A stretch of DNA of 64,000 nt from Streptomyces sp. CB00455 (GTDB taxonomy: Bacteria > Actinomycetota > Actinomycetes > Streptomycetales > Streptomycetaceae). Shown here in pieces: positions 42,288 to 50,687 of the stretch. A model generated the notes under the pieces. It saw only the letters and a list, made by a program, of their open reading frames with translations, searched no databases and had not been told where the DNA came from. Made by a program: the position numbers and the translations under genes. The stretch spans positions 558,001 through 622,000 of the forward strand of contig NZ_LIVQ01000002.1 of NCBI RefSeq assembly GCF_001905445.1, in the 5' to 3' direction. Each line of letters starts with the position of its first letter. Position 1 is the first letter of the stretch.

Positions 42288-43910
42288 TTAGTTGAGTTCG
42301 ACCTTGGCCAGGTCCATGCGGCCCTGGGCGTCGACCTCGACGTTCTTCACGGTCTTGGAGTAGGCCGAAGAAGACATGTAGGTGAAGACCGGGATGTACG
42401 GAAGGTCCTTGATGATGATGTCATCGGCCTTCTGGTACAGCTTCAGGCCCTCGGCCGGGTCGGTGGCCTTGTCGGCCGCCGCCAGCGTGGACTCGAACTC
42501 CTCGTTCACGTAGTGACCGTAGTTGGAGCCGTTCTCGATCGCGACCTTCGAGAAGATCGGACGGAGGTAGTTCTCGGCGGCCGGGTAGTCCATGACCCAG
42601 GCCATGCGGAAGGCGCCCTTGTACTTCGAGGCACCCAGGTCGTCCAGCAGGTCACCGAACTTGGTGAACGGCTTGGCGGTGACCTCGATGCCGAGGTTCG
42701 CCTTCAGCTGGTTCGCGACGGCCTCGATCCACTCCTTGTGGCCGCCGTCGGCGTTGTAGCCGAGCTCCAGCTTGTTGCCGGGGACGCCGCCCGCCTGGGC
42801 CAGGAGTTCCTTGGCCTTGGTCGGGTTGTACGTGCCGGCCTCGCCGAGCGCGCCCTTGCGGTAGCCCGGGATGATCGGGCTGATGAAGTCGTCGGCCGGC
42901 TTGCGGGTGCCGTTGAAGATGGTCTTCGTGATGGCCTCCCGGTCGATGGCCATCGAGATCGCCTTGCGGACCTCGGGCTTGCCGAACGCCTCGGGGTTCT
43001 GCTCCAGCGGGAGACCGATGTAGCCGACGCCGGACTCGGGCTTGTAGATGTAGCGGTCGCCGAACTCCTGGGAGACGGTGGCCATCGCCGAGATCGGGAG
43101 CTTGTCGACGATCTGGATGTTGTCCGAACGCAGGTCGTTGTACGCCGTGTCCAGGTTGTCGTAGATCTTGAACGTGACGCCCTCGAGCTTCGCGCGGCCC
43201 TCGGCCGGGTACTTGTCGTAGCGCTTGATCTTGATCTGCTTGTTGTGGTCCCAGGCGCCGTCCATCTGGAACGGACCGTTGCCGATCGGCGCCTCGCCGA
43301 ACTTCTTCGGGTCCGCCTCGAAGGCCTCGGGCAGCGGGTAGAAGGCGTTGTAGCCCAGCATCGTCTTGAACTGGGAGAAGGGCTCCTTCAGCGTGACGGT
43401 GAAGGTCTTCTCGTCAACGAGCTTGAGGCCCTTGAGCTCCTTGGCGGTGGGCTTCTTGTCCTTGCCCGGAGCCAGCTCCTCGGAGCCCTCGATCTTCGTG
43501 AAGAACGGCATGCCCTCGGCGGCGTTGTCCTGGTTGGCACCCCAGTTCCACGCGCGGACGAAGGACTTGGCGTCGACCTTCTCACCGTTGTGGAAGGTGA
43601 AGCCGTCCTTGACCTTGATCGTCCAGGTCTTCGAGTCCGTGGACTCGATGGACTCCGCCGCCGCGAGCTGCGGCTCGTTGGTCTTGTTGTCGTAGGACAC
43701 CAGACCGGTGAACAGCGCGTTCAGGACCTCGGCGCCCTCAGACTCGGCGGTGTTCTGACCCACCAGGCCGTGCTGCGGCTCGCCAAGCACCACGGTGATG
43801 TTCCCGCCGGCCTTGCTGCCCGCGTCGTCCTTGCCGGTACCACAAGCCGTGGCAGCCATCGCCACGATGACGGCACCCGCGACCCACTTGGCGCTCGTTG
43901 CTCCGCGCAT
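42288..43910 (-). CDS. Oligopeptide-binding lipoprotein, SBP family 5 (operon 2)
   Basis: A 540-residue lipoprotein. Signal MRGATSAKWVAGAVIVAMAA with lipobox ending TAC, then SBP_bac_5 features VVLGEPQHGLVGQNTAESEG, GFTFHNGEKVDAKSFVRAWN and VRKAISMAIDREAITKTIF. It delivers substrate to the OppBCDF2 importer. Start ATG at 43910 has AGGAGG in the upstream region. The 448 bp upstream up to typA hold the operon promoter. Confidence 0.94.
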   Translation of the reverse strand: MRGATSAKWVAGAVIVAMAATACGTGKDDAGSKAGGNITVVLGEPQHGLVGQNTAESEGAEVLNALFTGLVSYDNKTNEPQLAAAESIESTDSKTWTIKVKDGFTFHNGEKVDAKSFVRAWNWGANQDNAAEGMPFFTKIEGSEELAPGKDKKPTAKELKGLKLVDEKTFTVTLKEPFSQFKTMLGYNAFYPLPEAFEADPKKFGEAPIGNGPFQMDGAWDHNKQIKIKRYDKYPAEGRAKLEGVTFKIYDNLDTAYNDLRSDNIQIVDKLPISAMATVSQEFGDRYIYKPESGVGYIGLPLEQNPEAFGKPEVRKAISMAIDREAITKTIFNGTRKPADDFISPIIPGYRKGALGEAGTYNPTKAKELLAQAGGVPGNKLELGYNADGGHKEWIEAVANQLKANLGIEVTAKPFTKFGDLLDDLGASKYKGAFRMAWVMDYPAAENYLRPIFSKVAIENGSNYGHYVNEEFESTLAAADKATDPAEGLKLYQKADDIIIKDLPYIPVFTYMSSSAYSKTVKNVEVDAQGRMDLAKVELN

Positions 43911-44358
43911 GGGTAATTGCCTCCTCAGGAGTCACTGTTGATACGTGAAGGTCCGGCCTCCGCTGACACCCCTGACAGCGAATTCCGGCCCCATCGTGTG
44001 TGCTCGTGAGTCGGCGCTCCCCACAGCGCATGACCCATTGACCCGAGCTCAATGGAGCCATCCTCGGGGACACCCAGACCGTAAACCACACTTAAGTGGT
44101 CTCGTTTTCACAACATCACCCCAGGCCGAAAACCCGATATCCGGACAAACGGATAGGAGACAGACACGTGCGAAACGGACGGTTAGCTCACCTTCCGGAG
44201 TGTCACGGTCGGAATGCGGACACCTGAACGCAATAATCCGCTTGACAGACGCGAACAGCCCCTCGCATCACGGACGTCGTGACGCGAGGGGCTGCTGCGT
44301 TCAGCGGGGTTTCGGCCAACCGGTCACCGCACGAGCGGTGACCCGGCCGACCGGGGTG
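43911..44358. other. 448-bp regulatory region upstream of opp operon 2
   Basis: Relatively AT-richer than its surroundings (ACACTTAAGTGG, CGTTTTCACAACAT, GATATCCGG segments around 44090-44150). It carries the operon 2 promoter region; the typA terminator occupies 44256-44294. I cannot place a -35/-10 pair with confidence. No coding sequence is supportable. Confidence 0.45.
44256..44294. terminator. Long hairpin terminator after typA
   Basis: CAGCCCCTCGC-A-TCACG (44256-44272) pairs with CGTGA-C-GCGAGGGGCTG ending at 44294: 16 pairs with one A/C mismatch and a short loop. It lies about 65 nt downstream of the typA stop. Confidence 0.8.
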
Positions 44359-46263
44359 CTACTTGGCGGACTTGGCGCGCGACGCGGTGCGCGAGCGCTC
44401 CTTCTGGTCCAGGACGACCTTGCGGATGCGGACGGCCTCCGGGGTCACCTCGACGCACTCGTCGTCACGGCAGAACTCCAGGGCCTGCTCCAGGGAGAGC
44501 TTGCGCGGGGGCACCACGTTCTCGGTGTTGTCCGCGGAAGCCGCACGCATGTTGGTGAGCTTCTTCTCCTTGGTGATGTTCACGTCCATGTCGTCGGAGC
44601 GCGAGTTCTCGCCGACGATCATGCCCTCGTACACCTCGGTGCCGGGGTCGGTGAACAGGACGCCGCGCTCCTGGAGGTTGATCATCGCGAACGGCGTGAC
44701 CGAGCCGGCGCGGTCGGCGACCAGGGAACCGTTGTTACGGGTCACCAGCTGGCCGAACCACGGCTCGTGGCCCTCGTGGATGGAGTGGGCGATGCCGGTG
44801 CCGCGCGTGCCCGTCAGGAACTCCGTGCGGAAACCGATGAGGCCGCGGGAGGGGACGACGAACTCCATGCGGACCCAGCCGGAACCGTGGTTCGACATGT
44901 TGTCCATGCGGCCCTTGCGGACGCCCATGAGCTGCGTGACCGCGCCCATGTGCTCCTCGGGGACGTCGATCGTCATGCGCTCGACCGGCTCGTGCACCTT
45001 GCCGTCGATCTCCTGCGTGACCACCTGGGGCTTGCCGATGGTCAGCTCGAAGCCCTCGCGGCGCATCTGCTCGACCAGGATGGCGAGCGCGAGCTCACCT
45101 CGGCCCTGGACCTCCCAGGCGTCGGGGCGCTCGGTGTCCAGGACGCGGAGCGAGACGTTGCCGACGAGCTCGCGGTCAAGGCGGTCCTTGACCTGGCGGG
45201 CGGTGACCTTGCGGTCCTTGACCGCGGACTTGGCGTCCGCGCCCTTGCCGCTGCCGCCGCGGCCGACCATCGGGGAGGTGTTCGTGCCGATGGTCATGGA
45301 GATCGCCGGCTCGTCCACCGAGATCAGCGGAAGCGCGATCGGATTCTCCGGGTCGGCCAGGGTCTCGCCGATCATGATGTCGGGGAAACCGGCGACCGCG
45401 CAGATGTCACCCGGGCCCGCCACCTCGGCCGGCTTGCGGGTGAGCGCCTCGGTCATCATCAGCTCGGTGATGCGGACGTTGGAGACGGTGCCGTCACGCT
45501 TGATCCACGCGACGGTCTGGCCCTTGCGCAGCTCGCCCTGCTCGACGCGGACCAGGGCGATGCGGCCGAGGAAGTTGTCGGCGTCCAGGTTGGTGACGTG
45601 GGCCTGCAGCGGGGCCTCCTCGTCGTACACCGGGGCGGGGACGTGCTCCAGGATGGTGGAGAAGAACGGCTCCAGGCTGTCGCTGTCCGCGGGGACGGTG
45701 CCGTCCTCCGGCTTGGTCAGCGAGGCGACGCCGTCACGGCCGCAGGCGTAGACGATCGGGAATTCGATCTGCTCCTCGTCCGCGTCCAGGTCCAGGAACA
45801 GGTCGTAGGTCTCGTTGACGACCTCGTCGATCCGGGAGTCCGGGCGGTCGGTCTTGTTGATGCAGAGGATGACCGGCATCTTCGCCTGCAGGGCCTTGCG
45901 CAGGACGAAGCGGGTCTGGGGCAGCGGGCCCTCGGAGGCGTCCACCAGCAGGACGACCGCGTCCACCATCGACAGACCGCGCTCGACCTCACCACCGAAG
46001 TCGGCGTGGCCGGGGGTGTCGATGATGTTGATCGTGATGGGCGCCCCGCCGTCCTTGGGGTGGTACTTCACCGCCGTGTTCTTGGCGAGGATCGTGATGC
46101 CCTTCTCACGCTCCAGGTCGTTCGAGTCCATCATGCGGTCGTCGAGGTGCTGGTGGGCGGCGAAGGCACCGGCCTGCTTGAGCATGGCATCGACGATGGT
46201 CGTCTTGCCATGGTCGACGTGGGCGACGATGGCGACGTTACGGATGTCGTGGCGCGTGGGCAC
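44359..46263 (-). CDS. typA: Translational GTPase TypA/BipA
   Basis: A 634-residue ribosome-associated GTPase of normal length. G-domain motifs: NVAIVAHVDHGKTTIVDAML (G1), REKGITILAKN (G2), IDTPGHADFGGEVERGLSM (G3) and NKTDRP (G4). The C-terminal BipA-specific part is complete. GTG at 46263 is chosen because the conserved family start follows directly and GGGAGAAG lies upstream; the frame extends upstream without family-like sequence. TypA aids ribosome biogenesis and stress growth. Confidence 0.95.
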   Translation of the reverse strand: MPTRHDIRNVAIVAHVDHGKTTIVDAMLKQAGAFAAHQHLDDRMMDSNDLEREKGITILAKNTAVKYHPKDGGAPITINIIDTPGHADFGGEVERGLSMVDAVVLLVDASEGPLPQTRFVLRKALQAKMPVILCINKTDRPDSRIDEVVNETYDLFLDLDADEEQIEFPIVYACGRDGVASLTKPEDGTVPADSDSLEPFFSTILEHVPAPVYDEEAPLQAHVTNLDADNFLGRIALVRVEQGELRKGQTVAWIKRDGTVSNVRITELMMTEALTRKPAEVAGPGDICAVAGFPDIMIGETLADPENPIALPLISVDEPAISMTIGTNTSPMVGRGGSGKGADAKSAVKDRKVTARQVKDRLDRELVGNVSLRVLDTERPDAWEVQGRGELALAILVEQMRREGFELTIGKPQVVTQEIDGKVHEPVERMTIDVPEEHMGAVTQLMGVRKGRMDNMSNHGSGWVRMEFVVPSRGLIGFRTEFLTGTRGTGIAHSIHEGHEPWFGQLVTRNNGSLVADRAGSVTPFAMINLQERGVLFTDPGTEVYEGMIVGENSRSDDMDVNITKEKKLTNMRAASADNTENVVPPRKLSLEQALEFCRDDECVEVTPEAVRIRKVVLDQKERSRTASRAKSAK

Positions 46264-46629
46264 TTCGGCGCTTCTCCCGGGATCGTGGATGGCGTCGCGT
46301 ACGGCCTGGCACGCGCGCCTCGACCGGGCGAAAACCTGCCACGGCCTTACCCCATGGTACGTCGCGCAGCGGGAACCGCCTGCCGGGGGGCTGTCAAGAG
46401 GCCGGACGAATGAGCGGGGCCGGATGCGGGGTGGGGTGTTCCGGCCCCCTGTCCAGCCGGTAATCATGCGGGTCAACGGGTATGCACGACCTTGCCCGCC
46501 GCAGATCCGGCGGGCAAGGAACTTGAGTCACATCTGAGGTTGTGACCCGCGGGTCAACCCGACAGGCACCCCTTTGTCACCACTTCTTCGCCCGCTCTCC
46601 TCATCCGGCCTTCCCGGCGCGCGGCGGGG
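46264..46629. other. 366-bp regulatory region upstream of typA
   Basis: It holds a perfect 14-bp palindrome TGACCCGCGGGTCA (46543-46556) and a second GGGTCAAC half-site near 46470, possible operators for the typA promoter. It also lies downstream of the orphan binding-protein gene. I see no coding sequence. Confidence 0.45.
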
Positions 46630-49023
46630 CTAATTTTTCTTGTCGTCCTTGGCGGAGGCCGGCTTCTTCCATCCGATGTCCTGGAAGCGGGGAGCCCCGA
46701 GGCCGAAGGCGCCCGCGTTGACCAGGGACGGCTTGACGGCCACCAGCTCCGGGCGCTGGTAGAGCGGGACGGAGCCGGCGGCGGCCCAGATCCGGGCGTC
46801 GGCCTTGCGCATCAGGTCGCGGGCCTCCCCCTCGTCCAGTTCGCCGAGGGCCTGGTCGAAGAGCTGGTCGATGTGGTCGGTGCCGACCCGCGTGTAGTTC
46901 TGCTCGACGAGCAGCGAGCCGTCCGCGGCCGGCTCCGGCTTGGCGAAGATCGGCCGGGCGTCGGTGGCCGGGTAGGCGGTGGCGGGCCAGGAGTAGAGCG
47001 CGAGGTCGTACTGGCCCGAGGCGACGTGGTCCTTGAAGAAGCTGTCGTCGGCCACCTTGGTGATCTCGGTGTTCACACCGATCTTCCGGAGCATCTGGGC
47101 GATCCGCTCGCCGACCGTGCGCAGGGACTCCGACCCCGGTCCGGCGGGCAGGACGAAGCGCAGGCTGAGCGCCTTGCCGTCCTTGGCCAGGGTCGCGCCG
47201 GAGGTGCGCGTCGCCTGCTTGGCCGGGGGCGTGGAGGCCTTGCCGGGCTCGGCCGCCTCCCCCTCGCGGGCCGGGCTGTGCTTGTCGTCGTCGACGCTTC
47301 CCGCGGCGGCGGACTGGGCGAGGAGTGAGAGCTCCTGCTGGGCCGCGAACGGCGCGGGGGCCAGCACCGGGGAGCGGCGGTCCCGGTCGGCGCCCGGGGT
47401 GAAGGCTCCCCCGGCTGCCGCCGGGGGTGCCCCCCGGTCGGCGTTCTCGCCGTCGGGGCCCTGGGCTTGGTCCTCGGCGAGCACGCCGTCGCCGGCGTGG
47501 TCGGCGGGGCGGCCCTCGCCGTGTGCGGCGCCGTGGTCGCCGTTGCGCTCGTCGTCCTGGCCCACGATGTACAGACCGTCGTTGCCGGTGCCGGGGCCCG
47601 ACGGGGTCTTCCCGTCGTCCTGCTTGGTGCTCTCGGCACCCGCCTTCGCGCCCGGCGGCTCGGTGATCTTGCCGTCCCGGCGCCAGCCCGCGTCCGCGAG
47701 GAGGGCCTGGGCCGCCTGGGTGTCCTGGCCGCCGAGGGCCTCGCTGTTGTCGGCGTACGCCTGCTGCCCGGCCAGGGCCAGGTGGCTGCCGACGGGCTTG
47801 GCGGGCAGCCCCAGCGGCTTCAGCACGAGCTCGGCGAGCTCCTTGCGGTCCAGCGCCCGGGCCACCGCCCGGCGCACCCGTTCGTCGGCCAGCGGGCCGG
47901 TGGCGCCGTTCATCGCGAGCTGCGTGTAGGCGGGTTCCAGGGACTTGCGGACGGTGAAGCCGCGCAGGGCCGTCTGCTCGTCGGCGTACCGCTTGACGGA
48001 CTCGGCGTGCTTCTGGCGCGCCTCCTGCTCCTCGGCGGCCTTGCCCTCGTCGGCGCCGAAGGCGGCCGCCCACGAGAGGGTGGCCTGCGCGGCGGTCATC
48101 GAGGCGGCGGGACCGTGGGCCGGGGCCCCGCCCGCGCCGGCGCCCTTGGCGCCGGCGTCCCGCTGGGCCAGCGCGATCCGCTCGGCTCCCGCGCGGTCGA
48201 TCTCGGCCATGTCCAGCTTCCCGGCGGCGAGCGCGGCCGGCCGGTCGGCGCGCGGCACCGCCGTCAGGACCAGGCTGTCGAGCTTGGCCGGCCGCCCCCA
48301 CCAGCGCGGATTTCGGTTAAGGGCGGCGGTGCCCGTCTTCTTGTCGATGGCGCCGAGGCCGAAGGGGCCGGCGGTGACCTTGAGTGCGCCCCGGGCTCCC
48401 TCGTTGAAGGCGTCCGGCGTGCCGGTGACCTGCTTGGGGTACAGCGGGCTGAAGAGGGAGCGCCAGTCGGCGTACGGCTTGGCGAAGGTGACCTTGACCT
48501 CCAGGTCCGTCTTGCCCCGCTCGATCTTCTCGATGCGCTCGTAGCCGGCGTTGCGGGCCGTCCAGTAGCCCGAGTCCTTGCCGTTCAGGGCCCGCCACTG
48601 GGCGACGAAGTCGGCGGCGCCGATCTCCCGGCCGTCGCTCCACACCGCCTGCTGGTTCAGTTTGTACAGGACGACCTGCTTGGGCTCCCGTTCGACGACC
48701 GAGGCCTTCTCCAGGTAGTCGGGATTGGCCACCGGCCGGCCCTTGGCATCGAGCACGTACAGCTGCGGCAGCACGGCGGCCGCGATCCGGCTGGTGGTGG
48801 CGTCGGCGTCGGCCTGGAAGGTGTTCAGGGTCTCCGGGAGGGAGTCGACCGCCCACCGCAGCACACCCCCGTCCGCGACCTTGTCCCGGGCGGTCGTCGC
48901 GATGTCCGGTCCGGCCGCGACCGGACCGCCCTCGTCCTCACCCGCGCCGCAGCCCGTGAGCAGCGGCAGTGCGAGGACTCCCGAGGTCAGGAGCGCCACT
49001 GACCTGCGCCTTCTCTGGGACAT
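46630..49023 (-). CDS. Orphan SBP family 5 lipoprotein with large insertions
   Basis: A 797-residue lipoprotein, about 250 residues longer than usual. Signal with lipobox ending TGC near residue 25, then SBP_bac_5 (VWSDGREIGAADFVAQWRAL; VRRAVARALDRKELAELVLK). Two extra segments interrupt the fold: about residues 288-345, Ala/Gly/Glu-rich, and about residues 457-608, a Gly/Asp/Pro-rich low-complexity block. No permease or ATPase gene accompanies it, so it may serve one of the two opp systems nearby or act as a sensor. ATG at 49023 has GGAGG upstream. Confidence 0.9.
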   Translation of the reverse strand: MSQRRRRSVALLTSGVLALPLLTGCGAGEDEGGPVAAGPDIATTARDKVADGGVLRWAVDSLPETLNTFQADADATTSRIAAAVLPQLYVLDAKGRPVANPDYLEKASVVEREPKQVVLYKLNQQAVWSDGREIGAADFVAQWRALNGKDSGYWTARNAGYERIEKIERGKTDLEVKVTFAKPYADWRSLFSPLYPKQVTGTPDAFNEGARGALKVTAGPFGLGAIDKKTGTAALNRNPRWWGRPAKLDSLVLTAVPRADRPAALAAGKLDMAEIDRAGAERIALAQRDAGAKGAGAGGAPAHGPAASMTAAQATLSWAAAFGADEGKAAEEQEARQKHAESVKRYADEQTALRGFTVRKSLEPAYTQLAMNGATGPLADERVRRAVARALDRKELAELVLKPLGLPAKPVGSHLALAGQQAYADNSEALGGQDTQAAQALLADAGWRRDGKITEPPGAKAGAESTKQDDGKTPSGPGTGNDGLYIVGQDDERNGDHGAAHGEGRPADHAGDGVLAEDQAQGPDGENADRGAPPAAAGGAFTPGADRDRRSPVLAPAPFAAQQELSLLAQSAAAGSVDDDKHSPAREGEAAEPGKASTPPAKQATRTSGATLAKDGKALSLRFVLPAGPGSESLRTVGERIAQMLRKIGVNTEITKVADDSFFKDHVASGQYDLALYSWPATAYPATDARPIFAKPEPAADGSLLVEQNYTRVGTDHIDQLFDQALGELDEGEARDLMRKADARIWAAAGSVPLYQRPELVAVKPSLVNAGAFGLGAPRFQDIGWKKPASAKDDKKN

Positions 49024-49369
49024 GGGTGGTACCTCCGGGGCGGGGCGTGGGGGGAAGCATGATCACGTTCGGCGGTATATGGAGCTGATCACACCGGTTG
49101 CCGGGACCCACTGAAATCGACCGCTCCCCGCGCCCCCCGCAGCCGCCTCGCGCCACGCCGCGAACCCCACCCGTGCGGACCAATCCGGCTTGTGCGCAGC
49201 CCGCCGCCCGGGCGGGACGGGAGGACGGCGGGTGCCCGCCGGGGGCGCACGGTTCACGCCTGCGCGCCCGCAATCGACGCACGTCCCTTCACAACGGGGG
49301 ACAGGAGGCGCGACACTCGCAGGCGCACATGAGCGTTGCCACCGCACCCCGCGGAAGTGAGGGCAAGTC
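49024..49369. other. 346-bp divergent intergenic region
   Basis: It lies between the orphan binding protein (minus) and the coiled-coil mini-protein (plus). The first part (to about 49105) is moderately AT-containing with GATCACGTTCGGCGGTATAT, a plausible promoter region for the minus gene; the rest is Pro/Arg-codon-like GC-rich sequence with no supportable gene. Confidence 0.4.
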
Positions 49370-49603
49370 ATGTCCCTGCAAGACGACCTGCATGCCGTAC
49401 GGCGCCACCTGGACGAGCTGACCCGCAAGGTCGAGCGGCTCGAACAGCAGGCCGGGCGGCAGAAGCCGGCGGCCGGGCGGGTTACCGCCGCACCGCCCGA
49501 CCCGTCCCGGATGGTGACGGTCCCGGACACCCCGTACGACAGCTCGCTGTGGACGGACTCCGACGACGAGGGCCTGGGCGCGCGCGACCGCCGCGCCCCC
49601 TGA
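49370..49603 (+). CDS. Small coiled-coil hypothetical protein
   Basis: A 77-residue protein: MSLQDDLHAVRRHLDELTRK plus VERLEQQAGRQ gives one clear coiled-coil helix, followed by a disordered tail with DPSRMVTVPDTPYDSSLW. No known domain. It has a weak GAGGG before the ATG. It precedes the 9-bp tandem repeats and the sdh operon. Function unknown. Confidence 0.65.
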   Translation: MSLQDDLHAVRRHLDELTRKVERLEQQAGRQKPAAGRVTAAPPDPSRMVTVPDTPYDSSLWTDSDDEGLGARDRRAP

Positions 49604-49620
49604 GCTCCACGTCTCCCGAA

Positions 49621-49692
49621 CCCCACGAGCCCCACCGGCCCCACCAGCCCCACCAGCCCCACCGGCCCCACCGGCCCCACCGGCCCCACGAG
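49621..49692. repeat. Eight tandem copies of a 9-bp repeat CCCCACCRG
   Basis: Units CCCCACGAG, CCCCACCGG and CCCCACCAG alternate for 72 bp. It is followed near 49733-49768 by a direct repeat of about 15 bp containing CGCCGGTCCACGGGC. The array sits in the spacer between the coiled-coil gene and the sdh operon and does not look coding. Confidence 0.85.
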
Positions 49693-49861
49693 CCTCACGC
49701 GCCCGTCGGCCACAGGCCCGTAGACCGACGGGCCCGCCGGTCCACGGGCCGCCGGTCCACGGGCCTGCCGGCATCGTCCGGCCACCCCGTCCCCCATCTG
49801 GCCCGGCCGCCTGCGGCGGGGCCTCCTGGGCCACCCTTCATCACTCCACCCGGAGTCCCCT

Positions 49862-50686
49862 TTGGCCACAGGCACACGACCTCCTCAGCAGCGGCCCGGC
49901 GGTGTCCACGGCGCCTCCCGGGCCGCGATCGCCGCCCGCCACCTGCGCACCGACCGGTGGTGGCTGGCCCCCGCCGGCACCGCGGCCGGGCTGCTCGCCT
50001 TCATCGCCTACTCGACGTGGCGCGCCTTCGCGAACGCCGACTACTACGCGGCCCCCTACGTCTCCCCGTTCTACTCCCCGTGCCTCGCGGAGAACTGCCG
50101 GGAGATGCGCGGCGGCCCCAACTGGGACCTCTTCGGCAGTTGGTGGGGCCTGTCGCCGGCCCTGCTGATCCTGGTCTTCCCGCTCGGTTTCCGCCTGACC
50201 TGCTACTACTACCGCAAGGCCTACTACCGGGGTTTCTGGGCCTCCCCGCCCGCCTGCGCGGTCGCCGAACCGCACGCGGCGTACACGGGCGAGACCCGCT
50301 TCCCGCTGGTCTTGCAGAACATGCACCGGTACTTCTTCTACGCGGCGCTGCCGGTGGCGGGCATCCTCACCTACGACACCGTGCTGACCTTCCGCGACAC
50401 GCACTACGCCTGGGGCCACATGGGCCTGGGCACCGTGCTGTTCCTCGTCAACATCGCCCTGATCTGGGCCTACACGCTGTCCTGCCACTCCTGCCGCCAC
50501 ATCATCGGCGGCCGGCTCAGGCACTTCTCGAAGCATCCGGTGCGCTACCGCCTGTGGGGCTGGGTCAGCCGGCTCAACTCCCGCCACATGCAGCTGGCGT
50601 GGGCCTCCCTGCTCAGCGTCGCGCTCTGCGACTTCTACGTGTACCTGGTGGCCAGCGGCGCCTTCACCGACCCGAGGATCTTCTGA
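49862..50686 (+). CDS. Succinate dehydrogenase membrane anchor (Sdh1-type)
   Basis: A 274-residue protein with five membrane helices (for example APAGTAAGLLAFIAYSTW, LSPALLILVFPLGFRL, YFFYAALPVAGILTYD, GTVLFLVNIALIWAY). It resembles the anchor of the mycobacterial Sdh1-type enzyme rather than classical SdhC/SdhD. A CHSCRH cluster sits after helix 4. Start TTG at 49862 has CGGAG 6 nt upstream. It is the first gene of the operon, followed immediately by the flavoprotein gene. Confidence 0.85.
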   Translation: MATGTRPPQQRPGGVHGASRAAIAARHLRTDRWWLAPAGTAAGLLAFIAYSTWRAFANADYYAAPYVSPFYSPCLAENCREMRGGPNWDLFGSWWGLSPALLILVFPLGFRLTCYYYRKAYYRGFWASPPACAVAEPHAAYTGETRFPLVLQNMHRYFFYAALPVAGILTYDTVLTFRDTHYAWGHMGLGTVLFLVNIALIWAYTLSCHSCRHIIGGRLRHFSKHPVRYRLWGWVSRLNSRHMQLAWASLLSVALCDFYVYLVASGAFTDPRIF

Positions 50687-50687
50687 G

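Noticed and set aside
41250..43910. Naming operon 2 as bldK
   Set aside because: The position next to typA fits, but subunit order differs from the S. coelicolor bldK order I recall, so only generic opp names are used.
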